Below are positions 25,259 through 33,663 of a DNA stretch of 64,000 nucleotides, one piece after another. The stretch lies in the NCBI GenBank assembly GCA_002238825.1, contig MPNC01000004.1, forward strand, positions 255,241 through 319,240. The letters are read 5' to 3'. This DNA is from SAR202 cluster bacterium bin87. Its GTDB lineage: Bacteria; Chloroflexota; Dehalococcoidia; Lucifugimonadales; UBA3495. The notes below the pieces were generated by a model. That model was not told where the DNA came from. It searched no databases and saw nothing but the letters and a program-made list of their open reading frames with translations. The translations under genes and the position numbers were made by a program. Position 1 is the stretch's first letter. Every line of letters begins with the position of its first letter.

Positions 25259-25744
25259 TCATGGGAGCCGCTGCACCGGGTAATCGGGAAAGTTCCGGTT
25301 CCAAGAGGCGATGTTGAAAACGCCGCAATCGCTGACGATCGACCGCACCCACTCAGAAGGCACTCCCACCGGCAAGGCCTGTTTCAAAGCTGCAGTTCGC
25401 CGCGTCAAATGGGCTGTACTCAGCCACCTCAGGGCTACCAACACGTAATAATATGACGGTTTGTCCGCCTTACCAGTCGCCCATTCGTATAGGAATGAGT
25501 CGCGATACTTGTACTTCAAATCTTGATCGAGCTCTCCACGCCGGAAAGCTTGAACCGGATCAGCGTTGACTGGAAATGCTCCGGAATCCTCGGGGTCCTT
25601 GAATTCAATGAAAAGGTAACGGTCAGGGAGTTCGACTAGAAAATCAACGGCTTTCATGATGGTCAGTCCATGGTCTTCAAACTTCCGCACATCCAGCACG
25701 TTGTTGAAGGTGATCTCCAAACCGCCCTCGGTGAACACCGTCAT
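25259..25744 (-). CDS. Small nuclease-like partner of the AAA ATPase
   Basis: 161 residues. The segment KAVDFLVELPDRYLFIEFKDPED (about 31-53) has the D...E-x-K pattern of a PD-(D/E)XK nuclease core. A basic YKYRDSFLYEW region and a C-terminal strand-helix follow. It starts inside the stop codon of the ATPase gene (ATGA), so the two are coupled. The pair resembles ATPase-nuclease defence modules, but I cannot match it to a named system. The nuclease assignment is inference from the single motif. Confidence 0.6.
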   Translation of the reverse strand: MTVFTEGGLEITFNNVLDVRKFEDHGLTIMKAVDFLVELPDRYLFIEFKDPEDSGAFPVNADPVQAFRRGELDQDLKYKYRDSFLYEWATGKADKPSYYYVLVALRWLSTAHLTRRTAALKQALPVGVPSEWVRSIVSDCGVFNIASWNRNFPDYPVQRLP

Positions 25745-26748
25745 CCGTTCAGACCCCCCAGGCTACGCTCGATTTCTCGGTCGTAAAGGTCATCGAACGC
25801 CTCGTCTATCGCGTTGGGGGAGATGTCCAAATAGCGGTTCGTGGTATGACACGCGATCTCGCCATCTTCGTCCCGATACAGCGAGTGGAACGCTACTGCG
25901 TTCTCCTCCTTCATCTGCAAGTCAAGCTCCTTCAGGATGACGTAGTTGTGCGTCGCAAAGAAAACCTGCACTCCCGCCCGCTGCAACTCCAGCAGCACCT
26001 CGATCACCACGCGGAACATCTTGGGGTTCAGGTTTGCCTCAGGCTCATCCCAGAAAAGCACGGAACCATCCCGCAACGTCCCATTCCGTATCAGCAGCCA
26101 CAACAACCCCAGCTTGCGCCATCCCTCCGCAAGCAAGCTGAACTCAAGGTCTCCGTGTTCGTTACTTAGAAAAAATTCCTCTCCACTGACCGACACGCTT
26201 CCGCCAATGACGTTTTCCAAGTTGTTAAGCATGCGCTCGTGTGCCTTGTCGATAGGCTCGCGCAAGGCGGGAAGATATACGCGTAGGAGGATGTCCTCAT
26301 AAACCTCCTCAAAGTGAACTTCTCGCGCCGAATATAGGGAAAGGAACCCAGGAGCGTTGGCCAGGACCTCTTTCACGGGAATATAAACGCTTTCAAGGGG
26401 CGAATCATCTTCTCCGACTTTTACCCCCGTCGAGCTCGTGCTCCGGTCTTTGAAAGTGGCCTCCAACAATAGGGTCCCTCTGTAAACCTGCACGATGCCT
26501 TGGGTTTCTTCATCTCGACGGTGGACTAATCTGCCGCCGGAACGCCCCGAAGGGAGAAACACGCCGATAAGTTTTTGCGCGAAGTTATCACCAGTTTTGA
26601 ATACATCGCACGCCGCATAGCAAGCCTTCATCAGGTGCGTCTTCCCCGTCCCGTTCGCACCAACCAACGCGTTGATGCCGGGCGAAAACTCCACCTCCAA
26701 GTCCTTGAACGCGGTGAAATTCTCCAGCTTTATCTTAGTAACAGGCAT
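25741..26748 (-). CDS. AAA (ABC-type, OLD/SMC-like) ATPase of a two-gene module
   Basis: 335 residues from ATG 26748, which has GAGGAA 7 bases upstream. Walker A is GANGTGKT (about 30-37). Walker B is SVLFWDEPEANLNP, which includes the catalytic Glu, and the H-loop is FFATHNY. This is the compact ABC-ATPase type seen in OLD, RecF-like and defence ATPases (PtuA, AriA). There is no TOPRIM domain on this protein. It is coupled by a 4-bp overlap to the nuclease-like gene. Likely role: nucleic-acid sensing that licenses the partner. Confidence 0.75.
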   Translation of the reverse strand: MPVTKIKLENFTAFKDLEVEFSPGINALVGANGTGKTHLMKACYAACDVFKTGDNFAQKLIGVFLPSGRSGGRLVHRRDEETQGIVQVYRGTLLLEATFKDRSTSSTGVKVGEDDSPLESVYIPVKEVLANAPGFLSLYSAREVHFEEVYEDILLRVYLPALREPIDKAHERMLNNLENVIGGSVSVSGEEFFLSNEHGDLEFSLLAEGWRKLGLLWLLIRNGTLRDGSVLFWDEPEANLNPKMFRVVIEVLLELQRAGVQVFFATHNYVILKELDLQMKEENAVAFHSLYRDEDGEIACHTTNRYLDISPNAIDEAFDDLYDREIERSLGGLNG

Positions 26749-26840
26749 GGCGCTTCCTCGTAGTATCGGGGCCCTTTCGATGCTAGTCCTGCCCTCCGCC
26801 AACTGTCAAACCGGCCCATGGCGCCCTCAAGACCCCCGTG

Positions 26841-26846
26841 TATAAT
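26841..26846 (+). promoter_or_regulatory. -10 box TATAAT for the S49 peptidase gene
   Basis: Perfect TATAAT, 36 bases before ATG 26883; no clear -35. It is divergent from the ATPase operon. Confidence 0.5.
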
Positions 26847-26882
26847 CGATTCATCTCCCCAATAAAGACCGCAGGTATCCCC

Positions 26883-27716
26883 ATGCCCCTCTTCAAACGC
26901 CGCCCCGGCATCGCAGTCGTCGAAATGCACGGCGTCATCGGCGCCGCCATCAAGGAACCCGACTACTCACGCATCTTCGAGCGCGTCGCCAACAACCGCA
27001 AGATCGGCGCCCTCGTTCTCGACATCGACTCCCCCGGCGGTTCGGCCACTGCCAGCGACCTGCTCTACGAGAACGTGCGCCGCGTGGCCCAGCGCAAGCC
27101 GGTGGTGGCCTACATTCGGGGCCTGGGCGCGTCTGGGGGCTACTACATCGCCTGCGGAGCCGGCACCATCATGGCCTCCCGAGCCGCCCTGGTGGGCTCC
27201 ATCGGCGTGATCTACATGCGGCCCATCGTCGAGCAGTTGCTGAGCAAGGTGGGGGTGGAGATCTCGATCTTCAAGGGCGGGCGCCTCAAGGACATGTCCG
27301 GCTTCTGGCGCCATCCCACCGACGAGGAAGCCGGCAAGTTCGAAGACCTCATCGCCCAGATCTATTCCCTGTTTGTCTCCGTCGTCTCCGACAGCCGCAA
27401 CCTGACCACCGAAGAGACCACCGAACTCGCCACCGGCGAGCTTTACACGGCTCCGGTAGCTCGAGACCAGAGGCTCATTGACCGGCTGGGCAACTTCGAC
27501 GACGCCGTCGCCGAGGCCATGCGACAGAGCGGCGCCCGTCGCAGGATACGCAGGTTCCGCCCCAAGCGTCCGTTCATGGAACGGCTGAGCCCCTTCCGTG
27601 GATCCAGCGCTCAGTGGCGTGCCCTGTCCAGCCTGGCCGCGATGGCCTCCGGCGGCATCTACATGATGGAGCCCGGGTTCCTGGGCTACGGGCTGACCCA
27701 CACCGGCGACGATTGA
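26883..27716 (+). CDS. S49 family peptidase (SppA-like)
   Basis: 277 residues. The Ser/Lys dyad of SppA-type proteases is visible: S84 in LGASGGYYIA and K136 in GGRLKDMSG. The N-terminus VVEMHGVIG and the DIDSPGGS loop are family features. There is no N-terminal membrane segment, so it is shorter than E. coli SppA and closer to the compact SohB/SppA36 type. A basic C-terminal extension (RRRIRRFRPKRP) follows the catalytic domain. Role: clearance of signal peptides or membrane fragments. Confidence 0.88.
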   Translation: MPLFKRRPGIAVVEMHGVIGAAIKEPDYSRIFERVANNRKIGALVLDIDSPGGSATASDLLYENVRRVAQRKPVVAYIRGLGASGGYYIACGAGTIMASRAALVGSIGVIYMRPIVEQLLSKVGVEISIFKGGRLKDMSGFWRHPTDEEAGKFEDLIAQIYSLFVSVVSDSRNLTTEETTELATGELYTAPVARDQRLIDRLGNFDDAVAEAMRQSGARRRIRRFRPKRPFMERLSPFRGSSAQWRALSSLAAMASGGIYMMEPGFLGYGLTHTGDD

Positions 27717-27724
27717 GCCGCGCT

Positions 27725-28549
27725 TTACCTCTCGGCCGCCTTGGCCTCCTGCCACAGCGCTTCCTTGTCGTCCAGAGGCAGCGCAGCAAAGTCCTGCTCC
27801 CGTTCCGACGCCAGCCGTTCCATTGCCTGATAACGGCTCCGGAACTTGCCGTTGGCTTGCCGCAGCGCGTCCTCCGCGTGGATGCCCGACCAGCGCGCCA
27901 GGTTCACCAGCGCGAACAGGACGTCGCCAAACTCGTCCAGCCGTTCCGCCGGCGTCGCGGCCGCCCGAAACTCTCCAATCTCCTCGACCAGTTTGTCCAG
28001 CACGCCATCCACATCATCCCAGTCGAACCCGAAGCGCGCCGCCCGATCCTGCATGAGTTGCGCCGCGGTGAGCGCCGGTAGAGCCGTCGGAACGCTGTCC
28101 ATCGCCGACGGCTCCGGCTTGCCCGCCTCCCTGCGCTCCTCCGCCTTCAACTGCTCCCAGTTGCGCTCCACCTGCCGCGCATCTGACGCGCTGCCGTCGG
28201 CGAACACATGGGGATGCCGCCGGATCAGCTTGCGGTTGATGGCGGTCAGCACATCGGCGATGTCGAACTCTCCGGCCTGCCGCGCAATATCGGCGTGAAA
28301 CGCCACCTGCACCAGGATGTCTCCCAGCTCCTCGGCCAACTCCATCGGCTCGCCGTCGTCGATGGCCTCCAGGGTTTCATAGCATTCTTCCAGCAGGTTG
28401 CGCTTCAGCGATTCGTGGGTCTGCTCGGCGTCCCACGGGCAGCCCCCCGGCGCCCGCAGCCGCGCCACCACGTCGATCAGGGACTGGAACTCCCCCATGC
28501 GCTCTTCCGGTATCGGCGAATTCGTCGGCGACGTAACATCGTTCTGCAT
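27725..28549 (-). CDS. mazG: Nucleoside triphosphate pyrophosphohydrolase MazG
   Basis: 274 residues, the two-domain MazG form. The first domain has LRAPGGCPWDAEQTHESLKR and EECYETLEAIDDGE, with EELGDILVQVAFH holding the Mg-binding E-E-x-x-D set. The second domain repeats with EEIGEFRAA and DEFGDVLFALVN. It hydrolyses non-canonical NTPs to NMP and PPi. The ATG at 28549 has no ribosome site but lies 9 bases after TATACT, consistent with a leaderless transcript. It is convergent with the peptidase gene, 8 bp between stops. Confidence 0.93.
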   Translation of the reverse strand: MQNDVTSPTNSPIPEERMGEFQSLIDVVARLRAPGGCPWDAEQTHESLKRNLLEECYETLEAIDDGEPMELAEELGDILVQVAFHADIARQAGEFDIADVLTAINRKLIRRHPHVFADGSASDARQVERNWEQLKAEERREAGKPEPSAMDSVPTALPALTAAQLMQDRAARFGFDWDDVDGVLDKLVEEIGEFRAAATPAERLDEFGDVLFALVNLARWSGIHAEDALRQANGKFRSRYQAMERLASEREQDFAALPLDDKEALWQEAKAAER

Positions 28550-28558
28550 AGTGACGCC

Positions 28559-28564
28559 AGTATA
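28559..28564 (-). promoter_or_regulatory. -10 box TATACT for mazG (leaderless)
   Basis: On the minus strand TATACT ends 9 bases before the mazG ATG, which has no Shine-Dalgarno. Confidence 0.45.
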
Positions 28565-28584
28565 TCCCACCCTCATATCCCACG

Positions 28585-28712
28585 CTCACGCGTGCCCATC
28601 TTTTCATTGCGAGCGAAGCGCGGCAATCTCGTTGGGGCAGGGAACGCTAGCGCGGGAAGGAGATCGCCACGTCGCTTCGCTCCTCGCGATGACCGATTGG
28701 GTACGCGTAGCG
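28585..28712. repeat. Dispersed palindromic repeat family A, copy 3
   Basis: Left arm TCATTGCGAGCGAAGCGCGG, right arm CGCTTCGCTCCTCGCGATGA, outer arms CACGCGTGCCCA and GGGTACGCGT. Located between divergent mazG and the Uma2 gene at 28800. Confidence 0.85.
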
Positions 28713-28799
28713 ATCCAGCGTCCCTGGCCATACGTTTGATAAGCCAACCATCCTTCGGGTAATCTGTAACCGGTCGCAGTCCGCCACTGGAGGCTTGCC

Positions 28800-29396
28800 A
28801 TGGCAACGAAACCCATCGTCACCGGCACCCGCATGTCCATCGCCGAGTTCCTGGACCTTCCCGACACGGAAGAACGGAACAAAATGGAACTGGACGACGG
28901 AGAGCTTTACATCATGCCCAGACCCCGACCTGCCCACCAGTTCATCGCCTTTTGGCTTGGCTGGCATATTGCAAACTATATCGACAGCTTTGCAGAGCCT
29001 CCGGCCGAGGTCTGTATGGACCCGGTCACCATTCTGTCACGAGACCCGCGTCGCGTCGTGGTTCCCGACCTCACGGTTATCCTGTCCGAACGTCCCGGTC
29101 AAATAGTGGGTGGCTATTTTGAGGGGGTTCCCGACATCACGGTGGAGGTGCTCTCGACTGACCGCAACCGCGACCTCGTTCGCAAGCGCCAGATTTACAG
29201 TGAGGCCGGCGTTCCCGAGTACTGGATCTTCGATCCCGTCAACGACACGGCCTTGCTCCTCGAACTGCGCGATGGCGAGTATGTCTCCCGCGCCTTCCTG
29301 ACCGCTGACGACACCTTGACCACTCCCCTGCTGCCCGGTCTGGCCATTCCTTTGACCGAGTTATTCCACCATCGCCAGCGCCCCACCGATGCCTAG
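28800..29396 (+). CDS. Uma2 family endonuclease
   Basis: 198 residues, the standard single-domain length without a coiled-coil tail. Signatures are VVVPDLTVIL (PD), ITVEVLSTDRNRDL (E-x-L-S) and KRQIYSEAGVPEYWIFDP. GGAGG lies 6 bases before the ATG. The N-terminus SIAEFLDLPDTE is typical for the family. The stop overlaps the start of the following membrane-protein gene by 8 bp, so the two are co-translated. Confidence 0.88.
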   Translation: MATKPIVTGTRMSIAEFLDLPDTEERNKMELDDGELYIMPRPRPAHQFIAFWLGWHIANYIDSFAEPPAEVCMDPVTILSRDPRRVVVPDLTVILSERPGQIVGGYFEGVPDITVEVLSTDRNRDLVRKRQIYSEAGVPEYWIFDPVNDTALLLELRDGEYVSRAFLTADDTLTTPLLPGLAIPLTELFHHRQRPTDA

Positions 29397-30150
29397 CCGC
29401 CGGCTCGTCGCCATCATCCTGACCGCCGCCCGGGTCCTCGCCATCCCCGCCGTTCTCCTGTTCCTCGTCGCCGGCTCCGTGACCTGGGCCGTCAACGACC
29501 CGGGGCTCTACCGCAACGGCTTCCAGCGTTATCACACCGCCCAGCGGTCCGGCATCGCTGATCCCGACCTGATCGCCATCGGCGCCGAACTCCGCCGCTA
29601 CTTCAACACCTCGGTCGAACCCCTGGCGGTGCGCGCGCCCATCTACGGTATCGAGCAGGAGATTTTCAACCAGCGCGAAGTGGCCCACATGTACGACGTC
29701 AAGCGCCTGGTGCGCGGCACCTACTGGGTCGCCCTGGGTTCCGCGTTGTGGATACTGTCCACCCTGGCCATCGTAGTCGCCACTGATCGATCAGCGTGGG
29801 CCGACCGAGCGGCGCGGCTGGCCATCCGGGGCGGCTCCGTAACCCTGATCGCGGTCTTCCTGGTTGGTCTCGCGGCGGTTGCCAGCTTCGAGCAGCTCTT
29901 CTTGCTCTTCCACCGCCTCAGCTTCGCCAACGACCTGTGGATGCTGGACCCGCGCACCGACTACCTGCTGATCCTGTTCCCGGCCGGTTTCTGGTTCGAC
30001 GCCACCATGCGCGTCGCCCTGACCTCGGTGCTGGGCGCGGTGCTCCTCCTGTCCGCCGGCGTCGCGAGCCTCGGGTATCGCAAGTGGAGCGCAAATCGGA
30101 GGCGCGAGCCGGGTCCGCCGCCTGATAAACCAGTCAGCGTTTCAGAATAA
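29389..30150 (+). CDS. TIGR01906/DUF1461-type integral membrane protein
   Basis: 253 residues with about four membrane helices (about 8-32, 110-133, 145-170, 205-228). A soluble outside loop between helices 1 and 2 contains the family-like NREVAHMYDVKRLV segment (here NQREVAHM). A short basic tail follows the last helix. The function of this family is not known. It overlaps the Uma2 gene by 8 bp and abuts the exonuclease gene stop to stop. Confidence 0.75.
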   Translation: MPSRRLVAIILTAARVLAIPAVLLFLVAGSVTWAVNDPGLYRNGFQRYHTAQRSGIADPDLIAIGAELRRYFNTSVEPLAVRAPIYGIEQEIFNQREVAHMYDVKRLVRGTYWVALGSALWILSTLAIVVATDRSAWADRAARLAIRGGSVTLIAVFLVGLAAVASFEQLFLLFHRLSFANDLWMLDPRTDYLLILFPAGFWFDATMRVALTSVLGAVLLLSAGVASLGYRKWSANRRREPGPPPDKPVSVSE

Positions 30151-31032
30151 CTACTCCGGCGCTTCCGGCAACCGCTCCAGCAGCGATTCCAACCCCAGCG
30201 ACCCGCACATCTCTTCCAGGTCCGGCCGACGCACCCCGGTCCATCGCACCTTTTCCGGTTCGGTTTCATCCAGCGGTACGTCCAGCCTGAGCGTGGCCAG
30301 GTCGCGGTAGAGCAGGGCGTCGTCCCATTGCTGCGTGAGCGCCGCCATCAGGTTGCCCGCGCCGCGCACCTTCACGTCCCAGTCCGCCATGTCGGCGGGG
30401 ATGTCCTCGATGTGCCCGTATCGAGACAGAACCGTGGCGGTGGATCGCGCGCCCCATCGGGGTATGCCGGGGATCCCGTCCGCGGAGTCGCCCACCAGCG
30501 CCAGGTAGTCCGCGATGGCCGATGGCGGCACTCCGAACTTGTCCACCACGCCGGCTTCGTCGATGACCTCGCCCTTGCGCCGGTCCAGCATAACCACCCG
30601 CTGACCCGACACCACCTGCGACATATCCTTGTCCGGCGAGCACATCACCACCTGCTCCACGTCGGGGATTGCCGCAAAGCGCACTGCAGCGGCGGCGATG
30701 GCGTCGTCCGCCTCAAACTCCTCCATGGGCCAGACGGTGATGCCCAGGGCGGCGGTGATCTGCTCGGCCAGCGGAAACTGCGCCAGCAGGTCCGGCTCCA
30801 CGCCGTCGCCGGTCTTGTAGCCCGCGAACATATCGTTGCGGAAGGACCGGATCACGCTGTCAAACGCCACCGCGATGTGCGTGACGTCAGGCTGGCCCAG
30901 CAAGGCCATCAGGGACTGCGCCAACCCGTGGGTCGCCTTGATATCCCGCCCATCCGGAGTGGTGCGGCCCGGGCGCGGCGAGTAGTGCGCCCGAAACAGC
31001 TCGAAAGTGCCGTCGACCAGGTGGATCTTCAT
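30151..31032 (-). CDS. 5'-3' exonuclease / flap endonuclease domain protein
   Basis: 293 residues, a stand-alone version of the 5' nuclease domain of DNA polymerase I. Metal-binding acidic residues lie in HLVDGTFELFRAHY (D7), AFDS, EEFEADDAI (the E-A-D-D cluster) and CSPDKDMSQVV. The helix-hairpin-helix comes in ALVGDSADGIPGIPRWG. It would process flaps and RNA primers. Stop codons of this gene and the membrane-protein gene are directly adjacent. Confidence 0.88.
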   Translation of the reverse strand: MKIHLVDGTFELFRAHYSPRPGRTTPDGRDIKATHGLAQSLMALLGQPDVTHIAVAFDSVIRSFRNDMFAGYKTGDGVEPDLLAQFPLAEQITAALGITVWPMEEFEADDAIAAAAVRFAAIPDVEQVVMCSPDKDMSQVVSGQRVVMLDRRKGEVIDEAGVVDKFGVPPSAIADYLALVGDSADGIPGIPRWGARSTATVLSRYGHIEDIPADMADWDVKVRGAGNLMAALTQQWDDALLYRDLATLRLDVPLDETEPEKVRWTGVRRPDLEEMCGSLGLESLLERLPEAPE

Positions 31033-31046
31033 CTACGCCGGCGCCG

Positions 31047-31739
31047 CTACTCTGCGTCCGTTTCATATAGCGCGAAGATCCGCTGCCTCACCTCGAACAC
31101 AAACCCTGCCATCACCGGATCGCCGCTGACGCTCTCCGGGTCTTCCAGCACCGCCACCGCGACTTCAGGGCGGTACACGTACACCCGCCGGCGGTAGGGG
31201 TCGATCAGCCACCCCAGCAGCGCCCCGTTGGCCATGTACCGCTCCATCTTGCGCTGCAACGGCGGCAGCCGGTCGGACTCGGACATTATCTCGCCTACGA
31301 AAGCCGGACAGACGGTTACGGTCCTGGGCAACACGGGGCCAAGCTCCGCGATTTGCTCCGGCGACAGCCAGGACAGGTCAGGCTCGACACGCGTGCCGTC
31401 AGGCAGTCGGACAATCGCGCGCGAACTCAGGGTAAGTCCGCCGTGTTCACGCGACCATATCACCAGGCTCCCGATCCCTTCCGCTTCGGCAATGCCGCCG
31501 TGCAAGTTCACCATAGGGTTAATTACCAACTCCCCATCTGCGGTGAGCTCCAGATAAAACCCCCGCCCTTCGTTGGCCCGAGCAAAACCCACGAACCACT
31601 GGTCGATCTCGTCGTCGGTGAGCTTACCGGCAACCGACTCCAGGATCGGCTTGATGTTGACCGACAACGGCCCGGCCAACTCAAACTCCTCCGCACTGGA
31701 GGGATCTACGGATTGGGTGGTGGTGGCGATAGTCGCCAT
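31047..31739 (-). CDS. Uma2 family endonuclease
   Basis: 230 residues, more divergent than the other three. Visible signatures are VEPDLSWLSPEQ (PD), CPAFVGEIMSESDRLPPL (the E-x-M-S position) and KMERYMANGALLGWLIDP, all characteristic of the family. The N-terminus is an acidic Thr/Ser-rich leader. It lies 15 bp downstream of malate synthase on the same strand and may be cotranscribed by read-through; no functional link is implied. Confidence 0.85.
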   Translation of the reverse strand: MATIATTTQSVDPSSAEEFELAGPLSVNIKPILESVAGKLTDDEIDQWFVGFARANEGRGFYLELTADGELVINPMVNLHGGIAEAEGIGSLVIWSREHGGLTLSSRAIVRLPDGTRVEPDLSWLSPEQIAELGPVLPRTVTVCPAFVGEIMSESDRLPPLQRKMERYMANGALLGWLIDPYRRRVYVYRPEVAVAVLEDPESVSGDPVMAGFVFEVRQRIFALYETDAE

Positions 31740-31754
31740 TTCCCAAGCGCCGGC

Positions 31755-33332
31755 CTAGTCCAGATACCGATAGCCAGGCAGGGTCAGGAACTCAATGAAA
31801 TCATCCGACAGCACGATTTCGTCCAGCAACTCCACCGCCTTGTCCAGCGCGCCCGGGTTGTCCTGCCCCCGCTGCTCCACCAGCGCCGCCGCTTCCTGCG
31901 CCCTTACCTGGCGATACAGCTCAGCGGTGATGGGGCGGCCGTCGTCCAGCGCGGAGCCGTGGTTCAGCCATTGCCACAGCTGCGAACGGGAGATCTCCGC
32001 GGTTGCGACATCCTCCATAAGCCCGTAGATTGCCACTGCGCCGTTGCCCCGAGTCCAGGCGTCGATGTACTGCAACGCCACGCTCACGTTGTTCCGCAGG
32101 CCGGCCTCGGTTATCTGTCCTTCCGGCACCGCCAGCAGGTCATCCGGCGCGATCCGCACTTCGGGGATCACCGAGAGTTGGTTCTCCGTTGCAAAAGCCG
32201 ACTGGAACACGTCCAGCACCGGCTCCACCAACCCGGGGTGGGCGATCCAGGCCCCGTCGAAGCCCTGGTCAGCCTCCCGCTGCTTGTCCGATCGCACCTG
32301 CGCGAAGGCTGCCTCGTTGGCCGCAGCGTCATCACGACGCGGAATGAACGCCGACATGCCGCCCAGCGCGTGGGCGCCACGGCGATGGCAGGTGTTCACC
32401 AGCAACTGAGCCGCCGACGTGAGGAAGTGCGTCGCCATGGTCACCTGCGCCCGGTCCGGGAACACCATGTCCGACCGCTTGTTGAACACCTTGATGACGC
32501 TGAAGATGTAGTCCCACCGGCCCAGGTTCAACCCCGCCGGCCGCTCCCGCAACTCGTACAGGATCTCCTCCATCTCAAAGGCCGCCAGGATGTGCTCTAT
32601 CAACACCGTCGGACTGATGGTCCCTTGCGGGATGCCCAGCCGCTCCTCGGCGTACCTGAACACGTCGTTCCACAGCCGAGCCTCCAGGTGAGACTGCAAC
32701 TTGGGCAGGTAGTAGTAGGGACCCGTACCGTGGCTCCGCTGCTCCACGTGGTTGTGATACACCGTCAGGCCGAAATCAAAGAAGCTGCCGGCCACGGGCT
32801 CGCCGTCCACCAGCACGTGCCGTTCCATCAGGTGCAGACCCCTCGGCCGCACGCACAGAGTGGCGGTTTCGTCGTTGAGCCGGTATTGGCGTCCGTCGGC
32901 CGCCTCGTCCCTGATGGAGCGCTGGTAGGCATCGCGGACATTGACCTGCCCGTCCAGAGTGGGCAGCCATGCCGGGGAGTGCGCGTCCTCGAAGTCGGTC
33001 ATGTAGACCTGCGCCCCGCAGTTCAGCGCGTTGATCACCATGCGCCGGTTGGACGACGGCCCGGTAATCTCCACCCGCCGGTTGGTCAGGTCCGCCGGCG
33101 CCGGCTGCACCCGCCAGTCCCCATCGCGCACGCTCCGCGTTTCCACCAGGAAGTCCGGCGTCTCCCCCGCGTCGATCTCTGCCTGTCGCCGGACGCGAGC
33201 CTGCATCAACCGCCGCCGCGGGGTCTCAAAGTTCCGGTGCAACTCGGCAACGAACTCCAGCGCGTCATCCGTCAGCACCCCCGCATATTGGGTGGGCGCC
33301 GGCCCGAGGATCTGTACATTGTTGTCTGCCAT
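31755..33332 (-). CDS. aceB: Malate synthase A
   Basis: Condenses glyoxylate with acetyl-CoA to malate (glyoxylate shunt). 525 residues, the usual length for the A isoform. Recognisable blocks are YMTDFEDAHSP (acidic Mg region), RPRGLHLMERHV, the signature GLNLGRWDYIFSVIK, and FIPRRDDAAANE. Isocitrate lyase is not in this window. The neighbouring PEP-carboxykinase-like gene on the same strand supports growth on C2 units or fatty acids. The region upstream of the ATG carries a mobile-element-like repeat. Confidence 0.93.
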   Translation of the reverse strand: MADNNVQILGPAPTQYAGVLTDDALEFVAELHRNFETPRRRLMQARVRRQAEIDAGETPDFLVETRSVRDGDWRVQPAPADLTNRRVEITGPSSNRRMVINALNCGAQVYMTDFEDAHSPAWLPTLDGQVNVRDAYQRSIRDEAADGRQYRLNDETATLCVRPRGLHLMERHVLVDGEPVAGSFFDFGLTVYHNHVEQRSHGTGPYYYLPKLQSHLEARLWNDVFRYAEERLGIPQGTISPTVLIEHILAAFEMEEILYELRERPAGLNLGRWDYIFSVIKVFNKRSDMVFPDRAQVTMATHFLTSAAQLLVNTCHRRGAHALGGMSAFIPRRDDAAANEAAFAQVRSDKQREADQGFDGAWIAHPGLVEPVLDVFQSAFATENQLSVIPEVRIAPDDLLAVPEGQITEAGLRNNVSVALQYIDAWTRGNGAVAIYGLMEDVATAEISRSQLWQWLNHGSALDDGRPITAELYRQVRAQEAAALVEQRGQDNPGALDKAVELLDEIVLSDDFIEFLTLPGYRYLD

Positions 33333-33373
33333 GTCTAGTCATCCCGATGGGTTGATAAAACCCTTGAAGCATT

Positions 33374-33535
33374 TAGGAGTCACGCAGTTGGGCAACAAAA
33401 CAACCGTCATCCCCGCGAAAGCGGGAATCCAGTGGCCGCAATCGTTAACGGTGTTCCAGATTCGTTCACTGTAACGTCTATGGATTCCTGCGAGAGCAGG
33501 AATGACGAGTTTGTAATTTCAAATGCGTAACTCCT
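33374..33535. mobile_element. MITE-like element family B, copy 1
   Basis: 162 bp, bounded by imperfect inverted ends TAGGAGTCACGCAGTT and AAATGCGTAACTCCT. Inside are two hairpin units of the GTCATTCCTGC/GCAGGAATGAC type. It is the same element, in opposite orientation, as 45985-46149. It fills most of the 331-base gap 33333-33663; nothing else is seen in that gap. Confidence 0.75.
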
Positions 33536-33663
33536 GTCATTAACAAATGTGATAGTCGATGAGGCCAAGCACCTCGCCCGCAGAGGCGTCACTGGACGGG
33601 TCCGAAGCAGCCGAATCGCCTCCATGGTGTCGGCGGGCGGATCCCTGAACGCCTGGGTCCAGT

